Shown here piece after piece: positions 19,429-28,218 of a stretch of 61,664 bases of DNA. The notes beneath the pieces were generated by a model. It made no database searches and was not told where the DNA came from. It worked only from the letters and a program-made list of their open reading frames with translations. The DNA lies in contig NZ_BILZ01000036.1 in NCBI RefSeq assembly GCF_004000825.1, positions 1-61,664 of the forward strand, in the 5' to 3' direction. This stretch comes from Paenibacillus kobensis NBRC 15729. GTDB lineage: Bacteria; Bacillota; Bacilli; Paenibacillales; Paenibacillaceae. The translations under genes and the position numbers were made by a program. Numbering within the stretch: the first letter of the stretch is position 1; each line of letters opens with the position of its first letter.

Positions 19429-19793
19429 TGCGGGACGAGCTGAACAGCTTTCGTTACGCGGCCGAGGGCATCGTATATGCATTTCGGACTCAGAAGCATA
19501 TGCGGTTCCATCTCGCCGCTGCTCTGCTTGCTGCCGCCGCCGCCGCTTGGCTTGGATTAAGCTCTGTTGAATGGGCGATACTTCTCGTCGTCATGGCGCT
19601 CGTCATTTCGCTTGAGATGGTTAATACGGCTGTCGAGCTTACGATCGACCGGATTGGCTTGGAGCGGCACCCGCTTGCCAAGGCGGCCAAAGATACGGCG
19701 GCCGGCGCTGTGCTTGTCGCTTCGCTGCTTGCGGCAGCGATCGGCTTCGTATTGCTCGGCCCTCCGTTATGGGACCGGTTGTTCGGAGGATGA
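19428..19793 (+). CDS. dgkA: Diacylglycerol/undecaprenol kinase family protein
   Basis: The 121-residue integral membrane protein has three helices and the DgkA signature EMVNTAVELTIDR, with the conserved Glu and Asn. In Bacillota this family phosphorylates undecaprenol to recycle the wall lipid carrier. The start ATG (19428) uses the last base of the ybeY stop. FRYAAEGIVYAF near the N-terminus is typical of the Gram-positive branch. Confidence 0.94.
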   Translation: MRDELNSFRYAAEGIVYAFRTQKHMRFHLAAALLAAAAAAWLGLSSVEWAILLVVMALVISLEMVNTAVELTIDRIGLERHPLAKAAKDTAAGAVLVASLLAAAIGFVLLGPPLWDRLFGG

Positions 19794-19842
19794 GGCGCAG
19801 GCTGCTATTGAAGGGTACAATAGAGGCAGGGGGCTGGAAGAA

Positions 19843-20277
19843 ATGAATGAAGCACGTAACGGCCTTGCGAAGTGGGAAAGCTTAATGAATGCGGCGCGGG
19901 AAGCCCGGAAGCGGGCATACGTGCCGTATTCCCATTTTCAAGTCGGCGCGGCGCTGCTTGACCGCGAAGGACGGATTCATTACGGCTGCAATGTCGAGAA
20001 TGCGGCATACGGACCAACGAACTGTGCGGAACGGACCGCCTTGTTCCGCGCTATAGCCGACGGCTGCGAGCCGGGCACGTTCCAGGCGATCGCCGTTATC
20101 GGCGATACATCCGGACCGATCGCCCCGTGCGGCGTATGCCGCCAAGTGCTGATGGAGCTAGGCGGACCGGACATGCCGGTCGTTATGGGCAACTTGCATG
20201 GCGACATCTCGGTGATGTCGGTTAGCGAGCTTCTGCCGGGTGCATTCACGTCGGCGGATTTGGAAAAGAAACAATAA
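19843..20277 (+). CDS. cdd: Cytidine deaminase
   Basis: Cytidine deaminase converts cytidine and deoxycytidine to uridine forms in pyrimidine salvage. The 144-residue protein has the zinc ligands in NCAERT (C61, catalytic E63) and PCGVC (C96, C99), and the family segment [14 protein letters not shown]. The frame is open far upstream, inside dgkA, but ATG 19843 is preceded by an AGGGGGCTGG stretch and gives a length near the Bacillus protein (136). It sits between dgkA and era as in Bacillus. Confidence 0.95.
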   Translation: MNEARNGLAKWESLMNAAREARKRAYVPYSHFQVGAALLDREGRIHYGCNVENAAYGPTNCAERTALFRAIADGCEPGTFQAIAVIGDTSGPIAPCGVCRQVLMELGGPDMPVVMGNLHGDISVMSVSELLPGAFTSADLEKKQ

Positions 20278-20315
20278 TCGTAAGCAGTTCTGAAGGCAGA
20301 AGGGATAACAAGTTA

Positions 20316-21248
20316 ATGAACCATATGAACAACACGGACAATACGCGCGGCAAGCGCAAATTTCATTCCGGCTTCGTCGCGATTGTCGGCAGGCCGAACG
20401 TAGGCAAGTCGACGCTAATGAACAATATTATCGGGCAGAAGATTGCCATTATGTCGGACAAGCCGCAGACGACGCGGAACAAAATTCATGGCGTCTACAC
20501 CAAAGATGACATGCAGATCGTCTTCCTTGATACGCCTGGTATCCATAAGCCGACATCTAAGCTCGGCAACTTTATGGTCAAGTCAGCAGTCACTGCACTG
20601 GACGAGGTCGAAGCAGCACTGTTCTTAATCGACGTATCGGAAGGTCTTGGCGGCGGCGACCGGTTTATAATTGAGCAATTGAAGAAAGTGACGAACACGC
20701 CGGTCTTTCTTGTTATGAATAAGATTGACAAGGTGCATCCGGAAGAACTTCTCAAGATCATTACGCAATATAAAGATTTGTACGAATTTGCGGAGATCAT
20801 TCCGATCAGCGCTCTGCAAGGCAATAACGTCGACACGCTGCTAACGCAAATCGGCAAATACCTGCCGGAAGGACCGCAATATTATCCAGCGGATCAAATC
20901 ACGGACCATCCAGAGCAGTTTGTCTGCGCGGAGCTAATCCGTGAGAAAATACTGCACATGACGCGCGAAGAAATTCCGCATTCCATCGCAGTTACGATCG
21001 AAGATATGAAGGTGCAGGACAACGGCGTCGTCTATATCGGTGCGGTCATCTTCGTGGAACGCGATTCGCAGAAAGGGATTATTATCGGCAAGCAAGGCTC
21101 GCTGCTGAAGGAAGTCGGCAAGCAGGCGCGCCGCGATATCGAGACGCTGCTAGGTTCCCGCACTTTCCTGGAACTATGGGTCAAGGTGAAGAAGGATTGG
21201 CGGAATCAAGACCGCGTGCTGAAGGATCTCGGATTCCAGAACGATTAG
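20316..21248 (+). CDS. era: GTPase Era
   Basis: Era binds 16S rRNA and takes part in 30S assembly. The 310-residue protein has G1 GRPNVGKS (about residues 25-32), G3 DTPG, G4 NKID and a C-terminal KH domain with [17 protein letters not shown]. The N-terminus is about 10 residues longer than usual, with MNHMNNTDN before the conserved start, so translation could begin at 20316 or at ATG 20325. It follows cdd, as in Bacillus. Confidence 0.97.
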   Translation: MNHMNNTDNTRGKRKFHSGFVAIVGRPNVGKSTLMNNIIGQKIAIMSDKPQTTRNKIHGVYTKDDMQIVFLDTPGIHKPTSKLGNFMVKSAVTALDEVEAALFLIDVSEGLGGGDRFIIEQLKKVTNTPVFLVMNKIDKVHPEELLKIITQYKDLYEFAEIIPISALQGNNVDTLLTQIGKYLPEGPQYYPADQITDHPEQFVCAELIREKILHMTREEIPHSIAVTIEDMKVQDNGVVYIGAVIFVERDSQKGIIIGKQGSLLKEVGKQARRDIETLLGSRTFLELWVKVKKDWRNQDRVLKDLGFQND

Positions 21249-21383
21249 CGATCGTTCGAATAGGATGGGCTTAAACCATTTTTAACGGATTTTGACAAGG
21301 ATACGTATTCCCCCTTTATCGCAAGCTATAGTTGTCAGGCAGTGTTAAGCGATTTCTGACAGGGCGGAAAGGGTGAATACGGA

Positions 21384-21545
21384 ATGCGAGATTTTTCGTG
21401 GAAGTATTTTGCGTTAACCGGCAGCGTTGACGCGTTTTTGCTCTACAAGGAAATGCACCAGATCAGCGATGCCGAGACAGCGGACGAAGCCGCTGCGTTC
21501 GAGCTTGGAGGAAGTGACGAGGAAGAGGTGTCTTCTCCGGTATAG
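21384..21545 (+). CDS. yqzL: YqzL family small protein
   Basis: This 53-residue gene between era and recO has the position and sequence of yqzL. It opens MRDFSWKYFALTGSVDAFLL, the family core, followed by an acidic tail. ATG 21384 follows GGAAAGGGTG. Function unknown. A TTGACA hexamer at 21292-21297 may belong to an upstream promoter, but no clear -10 box accompanies it. Confidence 0.9.
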   Translation: MRDFSWKYFALTGSVDAFLLYKEMHQISDAETADEAAAFELGGSDEEEVSSPV

Positions 21546-21611
21546 GAGGCGGCGCATGGCTGCCCGATCACGGCTGAACTGGCGCAGGGCGATTGCCTGC
21601 GATGGGAGAAG

Positions 21612-22370
21612 ATGGGGATGCTGTACCGAACCTGCGCCATCATTATACGAAGTATGGATTATGGGGAAGGTAACAAAATCGTCACCCTGCTGACGGAGGG
21701 CGGCGGCAAAGCCGGTGTCATTATCCGCGGTGCGAAAAAAGCCCGCAGCCGGCACGGCTCGCTCGCCCAGCCGTTTACATACGGGGAATTTATTTATTTC
21801 AAAGGCAGCGGCGGAGGGCTTGGAACGCTTAATCATGGCGAGATTATGGCCTCCCATCATCTGCTGCGCGAAAAGCTTGATCTGGCTGCTTATGCGTCTT
21901 ACGCGGCAGAATTGACCGACCGGACGCTTCAGGATGACGAAGCGGATCCGTTCTTGTACGGGCAATTGAAAGCTTGCTTCGAGTCGCTCGAAGCCGGGAA
22001 AGATCCGCAAATCGTCAGCCATCTGTTCGAGATGAAAATATTGCAGCGGGCCGGATACGACCCTCAGCTTGATGAATGTATCTCCTGCGAGTCGCAGGAT
22101 GCGCCGTTCATGCTCAGCGTCGGCAGCGGCGGCGTATTGTGCAGGCGGTGCGCGCACCGCGATCCGTATGCGATCCGGCTGTCGGAAGGCACGCTGAAAG
22201 TGCTGCGGCTGTTCCGCAGGCTCGATCTGTGGCGTCTAGGCAATGTGGCGCTGAAAGAGGAGACGAAGCAGGAAGTGAAGAAAACGATGAGGCGTTTGTT
22301 GGACGCTCATATCGGCTTGCAGCTGAAGTCGAGAAGTTTTCTAGACCAGCTGGATAAATACGATCTTTAA
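21612..22370 (+). CDS. recO: DNA repair protein RecO
   Basis: RecO loads RecA on SSB-coated DNA in the RecFOR pathway and anneals strands. The 252-residue product has an OB-fold N-terminal domain (about residues 1-80) and a zinc finger with C156, C159 and a second CRRC pair at about 177 and 180. ATG 21612 (GGGAGA upstream) and ATG 21618 are both possible starts; the second gives MLYRTCAIIIRSMDYGE. A terminator follows. Confidence 0.95.
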   Translation: MGMLYRTCAIIIRSMDYGEGNKIVTLLTEGGGKAGVIIRGAKKARSRHGSLAQPFTYGEFIYFKGSGGGLGTLNHGEIMASHHLLREKLDLAAYASYAAELTDRTLQDDEADPFLYGQLKACFESLEAGKDPQIVSHLFEMKILQRAGYDPQLDECISCESQDAPFMLSVGSGGVLCRRCAHRDPYAIRLSEGTLKVLRLFRRLDLWRLGNVALKEETKQEVKKTMRRLLDAHIGLQLKSRSFLDQLDKYDL

Positions 22371-22420
22371 TGGATTAATCCGATTTATAACGTAAAAAAC
22401 GGCAGGATGACGACGATTCA

Positions 22421-22460
22421 AAGGGATGCCCGATCATTTCGGGCATCCCTTTGTTTTTTT
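22421..22460 (+). terminator. Rho-independent terminator of recO
   Basis: AAGGGATGCCCGA pairs with a near-complement ending in GGGCATCCCTT, followed by TTGTTTTTTT. Confidence 0.93.
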
Positions 22461-22565
22461 CGCGATTATAAGCTTGTTATGGTCTGATACGGTTCGATAC
22501 GCTGGTTGACGATCCTTTTCGCATGCCCTTACAATGAACCGGAGATTAAAGGGGGCGAAGACGTC

Positions 22566-23972
22566 ATGAGTAAGCATAAAGGATCGTTATCGGAGCGTTC
22601 CATTTCCATATGGGCGCTGACTTGGCCGATTATGATCGAGATGACGCTCCAATTCATGCTCGGAACAGCGGACACCATTCAGGTCAGCCGGATTTCGGAC
22701 GATGCGGTAGCAGTCGTTGGCATAGCCAACCAATTTTTTAACGCAGTCATCGTGTTGTTCTCGCTCGTCTGCAGCGGTGCGGGCATTCTGATTGCACAGA
22801 AGCTAGGCGCGAACAAACAAATGGAAGCAAGGCAAATCGGCGTCATGTCCGTCACCATAACGGCAGCGCTCGGCATTATCATATCCATCCTGCTGGCAAG
22901 TTGCACGGATTTGTTCATCACCATGCTTAACGTGCCTGTCGAGATAAGGCATCTGGCTCATACGTATATGTCCATGGTCGGCGGCGGCATGATCATTACG
23001 GCGCTTAACTTATCGTTCAGTACGGCTGTCCGCAACACCGGCGACACCCGTTCGCCGATGCTTATCGCGGTCGGGATGAACATTTTACATATTCTGATGA
23101 ACTATGCGTTTATATTTGGAGCATTCGGCTTTCCACAATGGGGGCTGTACGGAGTCGGCATCTCGATGCTGATCGCCCGGGGCGTCGCGATGCTGTTCCA
23201 GATTCGTTTGTTCACGCACGCGTTCGGGGAACGGATTCGTCTGGCTGAATTTTTCAAGTTCAATAGCCAATTGCTGAAGGAAGTCGTTAAACTGGGTTGG
23301 CCGCTCAGTATGAACGGTGCTTCGTGGACGTTCTCGCAGTTGACGATTTATGCGATCATTGCGACGATGGGGGCGGAAGAACTTGCAACAAGAACGTATA
23401 TGAATACGATCGAATCCTTCGCATTCTTGTTCGGATGGTCACTTGCGATGGGTGTTCAGATACGGATCAGTTATTTGTATGGCGCGCGACGGTACCGGGA
23501 AGCCTATTATGATGCTTTCAAAGTGGTCGGCTGGGGCATTGTCATCGTCATAGTGAATACGGTGCTCATGCTGTTGTTCCGGCATCAATTGCTCAGTTTG
23601 TTTACGGACGACCAGCATATTATCGATACGGCGATGACGCTGCTCTGGCTTAATCTCATCCTTCAGCCGGGCAAAATGCTCAACATGGCGCTCGGCCAAT
23701 CGCTCAACGCGATCGGCGATAGCCGTAACGTCATGCTGTATTCGCTCCCGATTATGTGGATCACTGCGGTCGGATTGTCTTATGTGCTGGCCGCGCCGCT
23801 CGGCTACGGATTGCTTGGTATTTATGCAGGCATGATCTTAGATGAATACTTGCGCGGCGCAGTCAGCACATACCGGTGGCGCCTTCACCGTCGCAAGAAG
23901 TTCGCGAGTGCATTCGACGGCTCCTCGAAGGCCGGTTCAGACGGTTCGCAAGCATCCACGGTTTCGATTTGA
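22566..23972 (+). CDS. MATE family efflux transporter
   Basis: The 468-residue protein has about 12 transmembrane helices and MATE repeats; the first reads IWALTWPIMIEMTLQFMLGTADTIQVSR with the usual start of helix 1 (only partly quoted as LTWPIMIEMTLQFMLG). Such carriers export cationic drugs or metabolites by Na+ or H+ antiport. ATG 22566 follows AAAGGGGG at 9 bases; the longer frame from 22506 has no site. The gene separates recO from glyQS, which are adjacent in Bacillus. The substrate is not predictable. Confidence 0.9.
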   Translation: MSKHKGSLSERSISIWALTWPIMIEMTLQFMLGTADTIQVSRISDDAVAVVGIANQFFNAVIVLFSLVCSGAGILIAQKLGANKQMEARQIGVMSVTITAALGIIISILLASCTDLFITMLNVPVEIRHLAHTYMSMVGGGMIITALNLSFSTAVRNTGDTRSPMLIAVGMNILHILMNYAFIFGAFGFPQWGLYGVGISMLIARGVAMLFQIRLFTHAFGERIRLAEFFKFNSQLLKEVVKLGWPLSMNGASWTFSQLTIYAIIATMGAEELATRTYMNTIESFAFLFGWSLAMGVQIRISYLYGARRYREAYYDAFKVVGWGIVIVIVNTVLMLLFRHQLLSLFTDDQHIIDTAMTLLWLNLILQPGKMLNMALGQSLNAIGDSRNVMLYSLPIMWITAVGLSYVLAAPLGYGLLGIYAGMILDEYLRGAVSTYRWRLHRRKKFASAFDGSSKAGSDGSQASTVSI

Positions 23973-23997
23973 CAACAGCGTCGAAAACGAATACTAT
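23969..23997 (+). promoter_or_regulatory. Promoter of the glyQS T-box transcript
   Basis: TTGACA (23969-23974) and TACTAT (23992-23997) are 17 bases apart. The -35 box overlaps the MATE gene stop codon TGA. Confidence 0.75.
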
Positions 23998-24011
23998 ATT
24001 CCAAGGCGAAT

Positions 24012-24262
24012 AAAGGAACAAGCGCGCGATGATGGGAACAGTAGCTGAGAGCGGTCGGCCGCATAGCGATTCGGGGACAGTGAGAGCCCGGACGGACCAT
24101 TCGGTGAAAGGCATTCTGGAGTGCGTTGACGCATTGGAAAAGAGGGCATAACGGCGGTCGGCGGAAGGCTGATTGTTCGTCATGTCAAGTAGGGTGGAAC
24201 CGCGGGAGCATGCTCTCGTCCCTACGTCTGTTAAAACAGGCGTGGGGACGGGAGCTTTTTTG
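24012..24262 (+). promoter_or_regulatory. Glycine T-box riboswitch upstream of glyQS
   Basis: The leader has the T-box sequence AGGGTGGAACCGCG (24191-24204), which base-pairs with the acceptor end of uncharged tRNA. The specifier codon is most likely GGC (24110-24112), following GTGAAA in the right side of the Stem I specifier loop, matching glycine and the downstream glyQS genes. The leader ends with the terminator at 24212-24261. When tRNA-Gly is uncharged, the antiterminator forms and glyQS are transcribed. Boundaries of Stem I are approximate. Confidence 0.93.
24212..24262 (+). terminator. T-box regulated terminator
   Basis: GCTCTCGTCCCTACG pairs with a near-complement CGTGGGGACGGGAGC, followed by TTTTTTG. 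The 5' arm competes with the antiterminator that includes the T-box sequence. Confidence 0.9.
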
Positions 24263-24336
24263 TCATTTTATGAGACCGTTGCCTGCAGCTTGAAGAGCTT
24301 GTAAGGCTTGAAACTAACAATGAAGGAGAGTAGCAT

Positions 24337-25224
24337 ATGAGCATGAATTTTCAAAACATGATTTTGACGCTGCAGCAGTTCTGGGCCGAGCAAAATTGCA
24401 TTCTTGTGCAGCCTTATGACGTAGAAAAAGGCGCAGGTACGCTAAACCCGATGACCTTCCTGCGCGTAATTGGTCCAGAGCCTTGGAATGTTGCTTATGT
24501 TGAACCTTCGCGCCGTCCGGCGGACGGCCGCTACGGCGAGAACCCGAACCGTCTGTACCAGCATCACCAATTCCAAGTTATTATGAAGCCGTCGCCGGAT
24601 AACATCCAGGAGCTGTATTTGGAGAGTTTAAAGCGTCTTGGCATCGATCCTGCGCATCATGACATCCGTTTCGTTGAGGACAACTGGGAGCACCCGGGTC
24701 TCGGCGCATGGGGCCTTGGTTGGGAAGTATGGCTTGACGGCATGGAAATTACGCAGTTTACGTACTTCCAGCAAGTCGGCGGCATCGATATGAACCCGAT
24801 CGCAGTCGAAATTACGTATGGTATGGAGCGTCTTGCTTCGTATATTCAAGAGAAAGAAAATGTGTTCGATCTTGAGTGGGTCGGTGACGTGAAATACGGC
24901 GACGTGTTCCTGCAGCCGGAGTTCGAGCATTCCAAATATACGTTCGAAACGTCTGATTCGGCGATGCTGTTCAAACTCTTCGGCATGTACGAAGAAGAGT
25001 CGAAGCGTTCGCTCGATAACAACCTGGTATTCCCGGCCTATGACTACGCACTCAAATGTTCGCATGCGTTCAACCTGCTTGATGCGCGTGGTGCGATCAG
25101 CGTAACGGAACGTACGGGTTATATCACTCGTGTCCGCAACTTGGCCCGCGCCTGTGCGGCGACTTACCTGGAGGAGCGCGAACGGCTTGGCTTCCCGCTG
25201 CTGAAGAAAGGAGATGAGCGCTAA
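24337..25224 (+). CDS. glyQ: Glycyl-tRNA synthetase alpha subunit
   Basis: GlyQ is the catalytic class II core of the bacterial heterotetrameric glycyl-tRNA synthetase. The 295-residue product begins [19 protein letters not shown] and has motif 2-type sequence around [19 protein letters not shown] (residues near 55-73). GAAGGAGAG precedes ATG 24337. The stop overlaps the glyS start by one base. Expression is controlled by the glycine T-box leader. Confidence 0.98.
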   Translation: MSMNFQNMILTLQQFWAEQNCILVQPYDVEKGAGTLNPMTFLRVIGPEPWNVAYVEPSRRPADGRYGENPNRLYQHHQFQVIMKPSPDNIQELYLESLKRLGIDPAHHDIRFVEDNWEHPGLGAWGLGWEVWLDGMEITQFTYFQQVGGIDMNPIAVEITYGMERLASYIQEKENVFDLEWVGDVKYGDVFLQPEFEHSKYTFETSDSAMLFKLFGMYEEESKRSLDNNLVFPAYDYALKCSHAFNLLDARGAISVTERTGYITRVRNLARACAATYLEERERLGFPLLKKGDER

Positions 25225-27305
25225 TGGCTAAAGATCTATTGTTCGAGATTGGTCTGGAAGAAGTGCCTGCACGTTTCGTGCGCGGCGCCGTTAATCAACT
25301 GAAGGACAAACTGGCGAAATGGCTTGATGATTCCCGTATTGCACGCGGCGAAGTGGAAGCCTATGCAACGCCTCGCCGTCTTGCTGTGCTCGTTCGCGGG
25401 GTTGCCGAGAAGCAGTCTGACGTAAACGAGGAAGTAAAAGGCCCGTCGCGCAAAATCGCACAAGACGCTTCTGGCGCTTGGAGCAAAGCGGCTCTCGGCT
25501 TTGCCAAAAGCCAAGGCATCGAACCCGATCAGCTTTATTTCAAAGAGCTTGCCGGCGTGGAATACGTGTACGGCAACAAAAGCAGCGTAGGCATCGAGAC
25601 GGCTGCTGTCCTGTCCGAAGGATTGAATGCTATTATCCATAGCATGACGTTCCCGAAAAACATGCGTTGGGGCAGCTACGATCTGAAGTTCGTCCGCCCG
25701 ATCAAATGGCTCGTTGCTCTGTTCGGTTCGGAAACCGTTCCTCTTGAGATTACAGGCGTAGCGAGCGGTAACGTAACGCGCGGCCACCGTTTCCTCGGCT
25801 CCGACACGACGATTGCAAGCCCTGCGGATTATGTCGATGCACTGCGTGCGCAGCACGTCATTGCTGACATCGCCGAGCGCGAAGCGGAGATCGTCCGGCA
25901 GATCGAAGCGCTTGCGCAAGAGAAAGGCTGGGAAATCGCTGTTAAGGAAGATCTTCTCGAAGAGGTTCTGTTCTTAGTTGAAACGCCTAGCGTATTGTTC
26001 GGTACGTTCGACCCTTCGTTCTTGCACATTCCGCAGGAAGTACTCATTACGTCGATGCGCGAGCATCAGCGTTACTTCCCGGTATTGGATAAGGAAGGCA
26101 AGCTGCTACCGTTCTTCGTAACGGTTCGCAACGGCGACAAGACGTCGCTCGACATCGTCGCGAAGGGCAACGAGAAGGTATTGCGCGCACGTCTGTCTGA
26201 TGCGAAGTTTTTCTACGCGGAAGATCAGAAGCTTGCCATTGCTGACGCGCTTGCTAAGCTTGAGACGATCGTCTATCACGAAGAACTTGGCACGGTAGCG
26301 GACAAAGTTCGCCGCATTCGCGCTGTTGCTGACAAACTTGCGGCACATGTACAGGCGGACGCTTCGGATGCAGCAGATGTAAGCCGTGCGGCCGACATCA
26401 GCAAGTTCGACCTTGTTACGCAGATGGTATACGAGTTCCCAGAGCTTCAGGGCATTATGGGCGAAGATTACGCACGCAAAGCAGGCGAGCGCGAAGCGGT
26501 TGCTAAGGCGATCAACGAGCACTACCAGCCGCGCTTCGCAGGCGACCGTGCACCGGCATCGCTTGCTGGCGCAATCGTCAGCCTGTCTGACAAAATCGAC
26601 ACGATTGTCGGCTGTTTCTCGATCGGCATCATTCCGACGGGATCGCAAGACCCTTACGCTCTTCGCCGCCAAGCGGCGGGCATTGTACAGACTATTCTCG
26701 CGCAGAACTTGCCGATCGCACTTGGCGATCTGTTCGACATTGCGATTTCGGTCCATGAGCAGCGAGGAGTGAAACGTACTGCTGCTGAAATTCGTAAAGA
26801 CTTGTACGACTTCTTCGCGCTTCGCGTGAAAAACGTGCTGACCGAGCAAGGCGTACGTTATGACGTCGTGGACGCGGTAATGGCGGGCGGCTTCGACGAC
26901 TTGAAGCTGACGATCGATCGAGCAGCTGTGCTCGTCTCTTACGCTGCTGGTGATGAGAAGGACGAATTCAAGCTTGTTGTCGACGCTTTCAACCGTGTTA
27001 ACAACTTGGCTGCCAAAGCAGAGACGGCTGAAGTCGATCCTACACTGTTCGCGGAACCGGCTGAGCAAGCGCTGTACGATGCATGGAAGTCGGTACATTC
27101 CGCGTATGCAGAGCGTTTCCGCAGCGGCGATATTGCTGGCGCGCTGACGCAGCTGGCATCGCTGAAGGCTCCGATAACGACTTACTTTGACTCCGTCATG
27201 GTTATGGCACAACAGGACGACGTACGCCGCAATCGTCTGGCTACACTGGCTGCCATCTCGGCGGACATCGTTAAGCTCGCCGACTTTAGTAAGCTGGTGT
27301 GGTAG
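25224..27305 (+). CDS. glyS: Glycyl-tRNA synthetase beta subunit
   Basis: GlyS binds tRNA-Gly and completes the alpha2-beta2 enzyme. The 693-residue product starts [19 protein letters not shown], has the HD-like region with NEHYQPRFAGDRAP (about residues 430-445), and ends with a DALR-type anticodon-binding domain containing RVNNLAAKA. The length is normal. It shares a base with the glyQ stop. A 913-base repeat-rich gap follows. Confidence 0.98.
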   Translation: MAKDLLFEIGLEEVPARFVRGAVNQLKDKLAKWLDDSRIARGEVEAYATPRRLAVLVRGVAEKQSDVNEEVKGPSRKIAQDASGAWSKAALGFAKSQGIEPDQLYFKELAGVEYVYGNKSSVGIETAAVLSEGLNAIIHSMTFPKNMRWGSYDLKFVRPIKWLVALFGSETVPLEITGVASGNVTRGHRFLGSDTTIASPADYVDALRAQHVIADIAEREAEIVRQIEALAQEKGWEIAVKEDLLEEVLFLVETPSVLFGTFDPSFLHIPQEVLITSMREHQRYFPVLDKEGKLLPFFVTVRNGDKTSLDIVAKGNEKVLRARLSDAKFFYAEDQKLAIADALAKLETIVYHEELGTVADKVRRIRAVADKLAAHVQADASDAADVSRAADISKFDLVTQMVYEFPELQGIMGEDYARKAGEREAVAKAINEHYQPRFAGDRAPASLAGAIVSLSDKIDTIVGCFSIGIIPTGSQDPYALRRQAAGIVQTILAQNLPIALGDLFDIAISVHEQRGVKRTAAEIRKDLYDFFALRVKNVLTEQGVRYDVVDAVMAGGFDDLKLTIDRAAVLVSYAAGDEKDEFKLVVDAFNRVNNLAAKAETAEVDPTLFAEPAEQALYDAWKSVHSAYAERFRSGDIAGALTQLASLKAPITTYFDSVMVMAQQDDVRRNRLATLAAISADIVKLADFSKLVW

Positions 27306-27351
27306 TCTTGTCAGTTAGTTTTGTTTGTTAAGTACCGTTGAGATAGTAGCA

Positions 27352-27527
27352 CCGCTGCGAGGACAGATCATTCTTCCGATCGCTGTTGTAGTCGAATTCT
27401 TTTGATTTTCTAATACCGCCAAGCGGGTAGAATTCGAATACAAAGGCGAGCGCTTAAAGCTTTCCGGAGGAAAGCTACTTCGGAAGCATAAGCTCTGATT
27501 CTCCAGAATGATTCTGCCCTCTCCGCT
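27352..27527 (-). repeat. Structured intergenic repeat, copy B
   Basis: Read on the minus strand, this element starts AGCGGAGAGGGCAGAA and has a hairpin CAGAA-TCA-TTCTG. After an extra stem-loop segment of about 40 bases come GCGCTCGCCTTTG and a 14-nt stem (arms 27429-27442 and 27387-27400, one mismatch, 28-nt loop). A 35-nt box (27386 down to 27352) follows, beginning ACAGCGATCG and ending TCGCAGCGG. The box matches copy A at nearly every position. The stem arms differ from copy A at paired positions while staying complementary. Confidence 0.7.
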
Positions 27528-27620
27528 GAAGCAAGCGCCGACTCACTCAACATTTTTTATGTACAGGGCTCGCTCCGGTCGTACCTCCCGTCGCGACAGT
27601 ACACAAGCGTCATCAAAAGA

Positions 27621-27801
27621 CTGCACAAAGTGCATTCTTCAGAGCCTGCATCGTACTATAGTTACTCGTTCCTGTATAAAGTGCAGGAATTTCGTTGCTT
27701 GAGCTTGCATGCTGGCTGGATCGACCAGTAATTACTGTACAAAATGCAGAGATTACGTCAAATCCAGTACTCGATTGCAAGAAAGCCTGCAGTTTATGCA
27801 G
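27621..27801 (+). repeat. Four copies of a 15-nt palindrome-like repeat
   Basis: Units at 27621-27635, 27672-27686, 27735-27749 and 27787-27801 fit CTGYAYAAARTGCAG loosely (the last is CTGCAGTTTATGCAG). Spacing is 51, 63 and 52 bases. Each unit has CTG and CAG-like ends and could form a tiny hairpin. No gene is visible here. The copies look like a dispersed intergenic repeat of the genus, possibly protein-binding sites; function unknown. Confidence 0.55.
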
Positions 27802-27805
27802 TCTC

Positions 27806-27857
27806 TCGAGGGGACAACAGCGATCATAGGAACAATCCGCACCGCAGCGTCCCTCGA
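27806..27857 (+). repeat. Orphan 3' box of the structured repeat inside a CTCGAG hairpin
   Basis: The box ACAGCGATCA..ACCGCAGCG (27817-27850) lacks the upstream half of the element but is flanked by complementary arms: CTCGAGGGGAC on the left and GTCCCTCGAG on the right. It therefore forms its own hairpin. It is almost the same as the box of copy C. Confidence 0.6.
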
Positions 27858-27969
27858 GGCACGGCATAACGAACTAGCTAATTTTTCGCGTGCGAAGCAT
27901 GCGGGACGATGCGAGACGAAGTGATGTCGAGCGAGTATAAGGTAGTGCAGTGGAATGCGGCGGGCAGTG

Positions 27970-28104
27970 GAGCGGAGGAGCGGAATTGTTCCGAAGAAAC
28001 GGAGTGTTCGTCTTTGTCCTTGGATTGTATCCGCATAGGAATTCATATAATCAAGAACAATCCAAGGACAACAGCGATCGTAGGAACAATCCGCACCGCA
28101 GCGG
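27970..28104 (+). repeat. Structured intergenic repeat, copy C
   Basis: It starts GAGCGGAGGAGCGGAA and has a hairpin CGGAA-TTG-TTCCG (27981-27993). A perfect 14-bp stem follows: TGTCCTTGGATTGT (28015-28028) with ACAATCCAAGGACA (28057-28070), 28-nt loop. The 34-nt box (28071-28104) begins ACAGCGATCG and ends CCGCAGCGG. Distances between parts match copy A within one base. The stem has a different sequence from copies A and B but perfect pairing. ORFs in this segment lack conserved sequence and are rejected. Confidence 0.7.
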
Positions 28105-28153
28105 CTCTCGAGGCACCACATAACGAACAATCCGCACCGCAGCGGCTCTCGAG
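28084..28153 (+). repeat. Direct duplication of the 3' end of the structured repeat
   Basis: A 29-base sequence beginning GAACAATCCGCACC and ending GCTCTCGAG occurs at 28084-28112 and again, without change, at 28125-28153. The offset is 41 bases. It ends 65 bases before the yqfL start. Together with copies B, C, the orphan box and the 15-nt repeats it fills the region 27306-28218, in which no gene is supported. Confidence 0.8.
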
Positions 28154-28218
28154 CGTCGAACACAAGGTTTATACAAATTAGCCTTATGGGCCGATAACGG
28201 ATAGGAGGATCAGCCAAA

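Noticed and set aside
26106-27212. 368-codon minus-strand open frame within glyS
   Set aside because: Shadow of glyS; no ribosome site or family pattern.
27606-28153. CRISPR array
   Set aside because: Repeat spacing is irregular, units differ, and no cas gene is present in the window.
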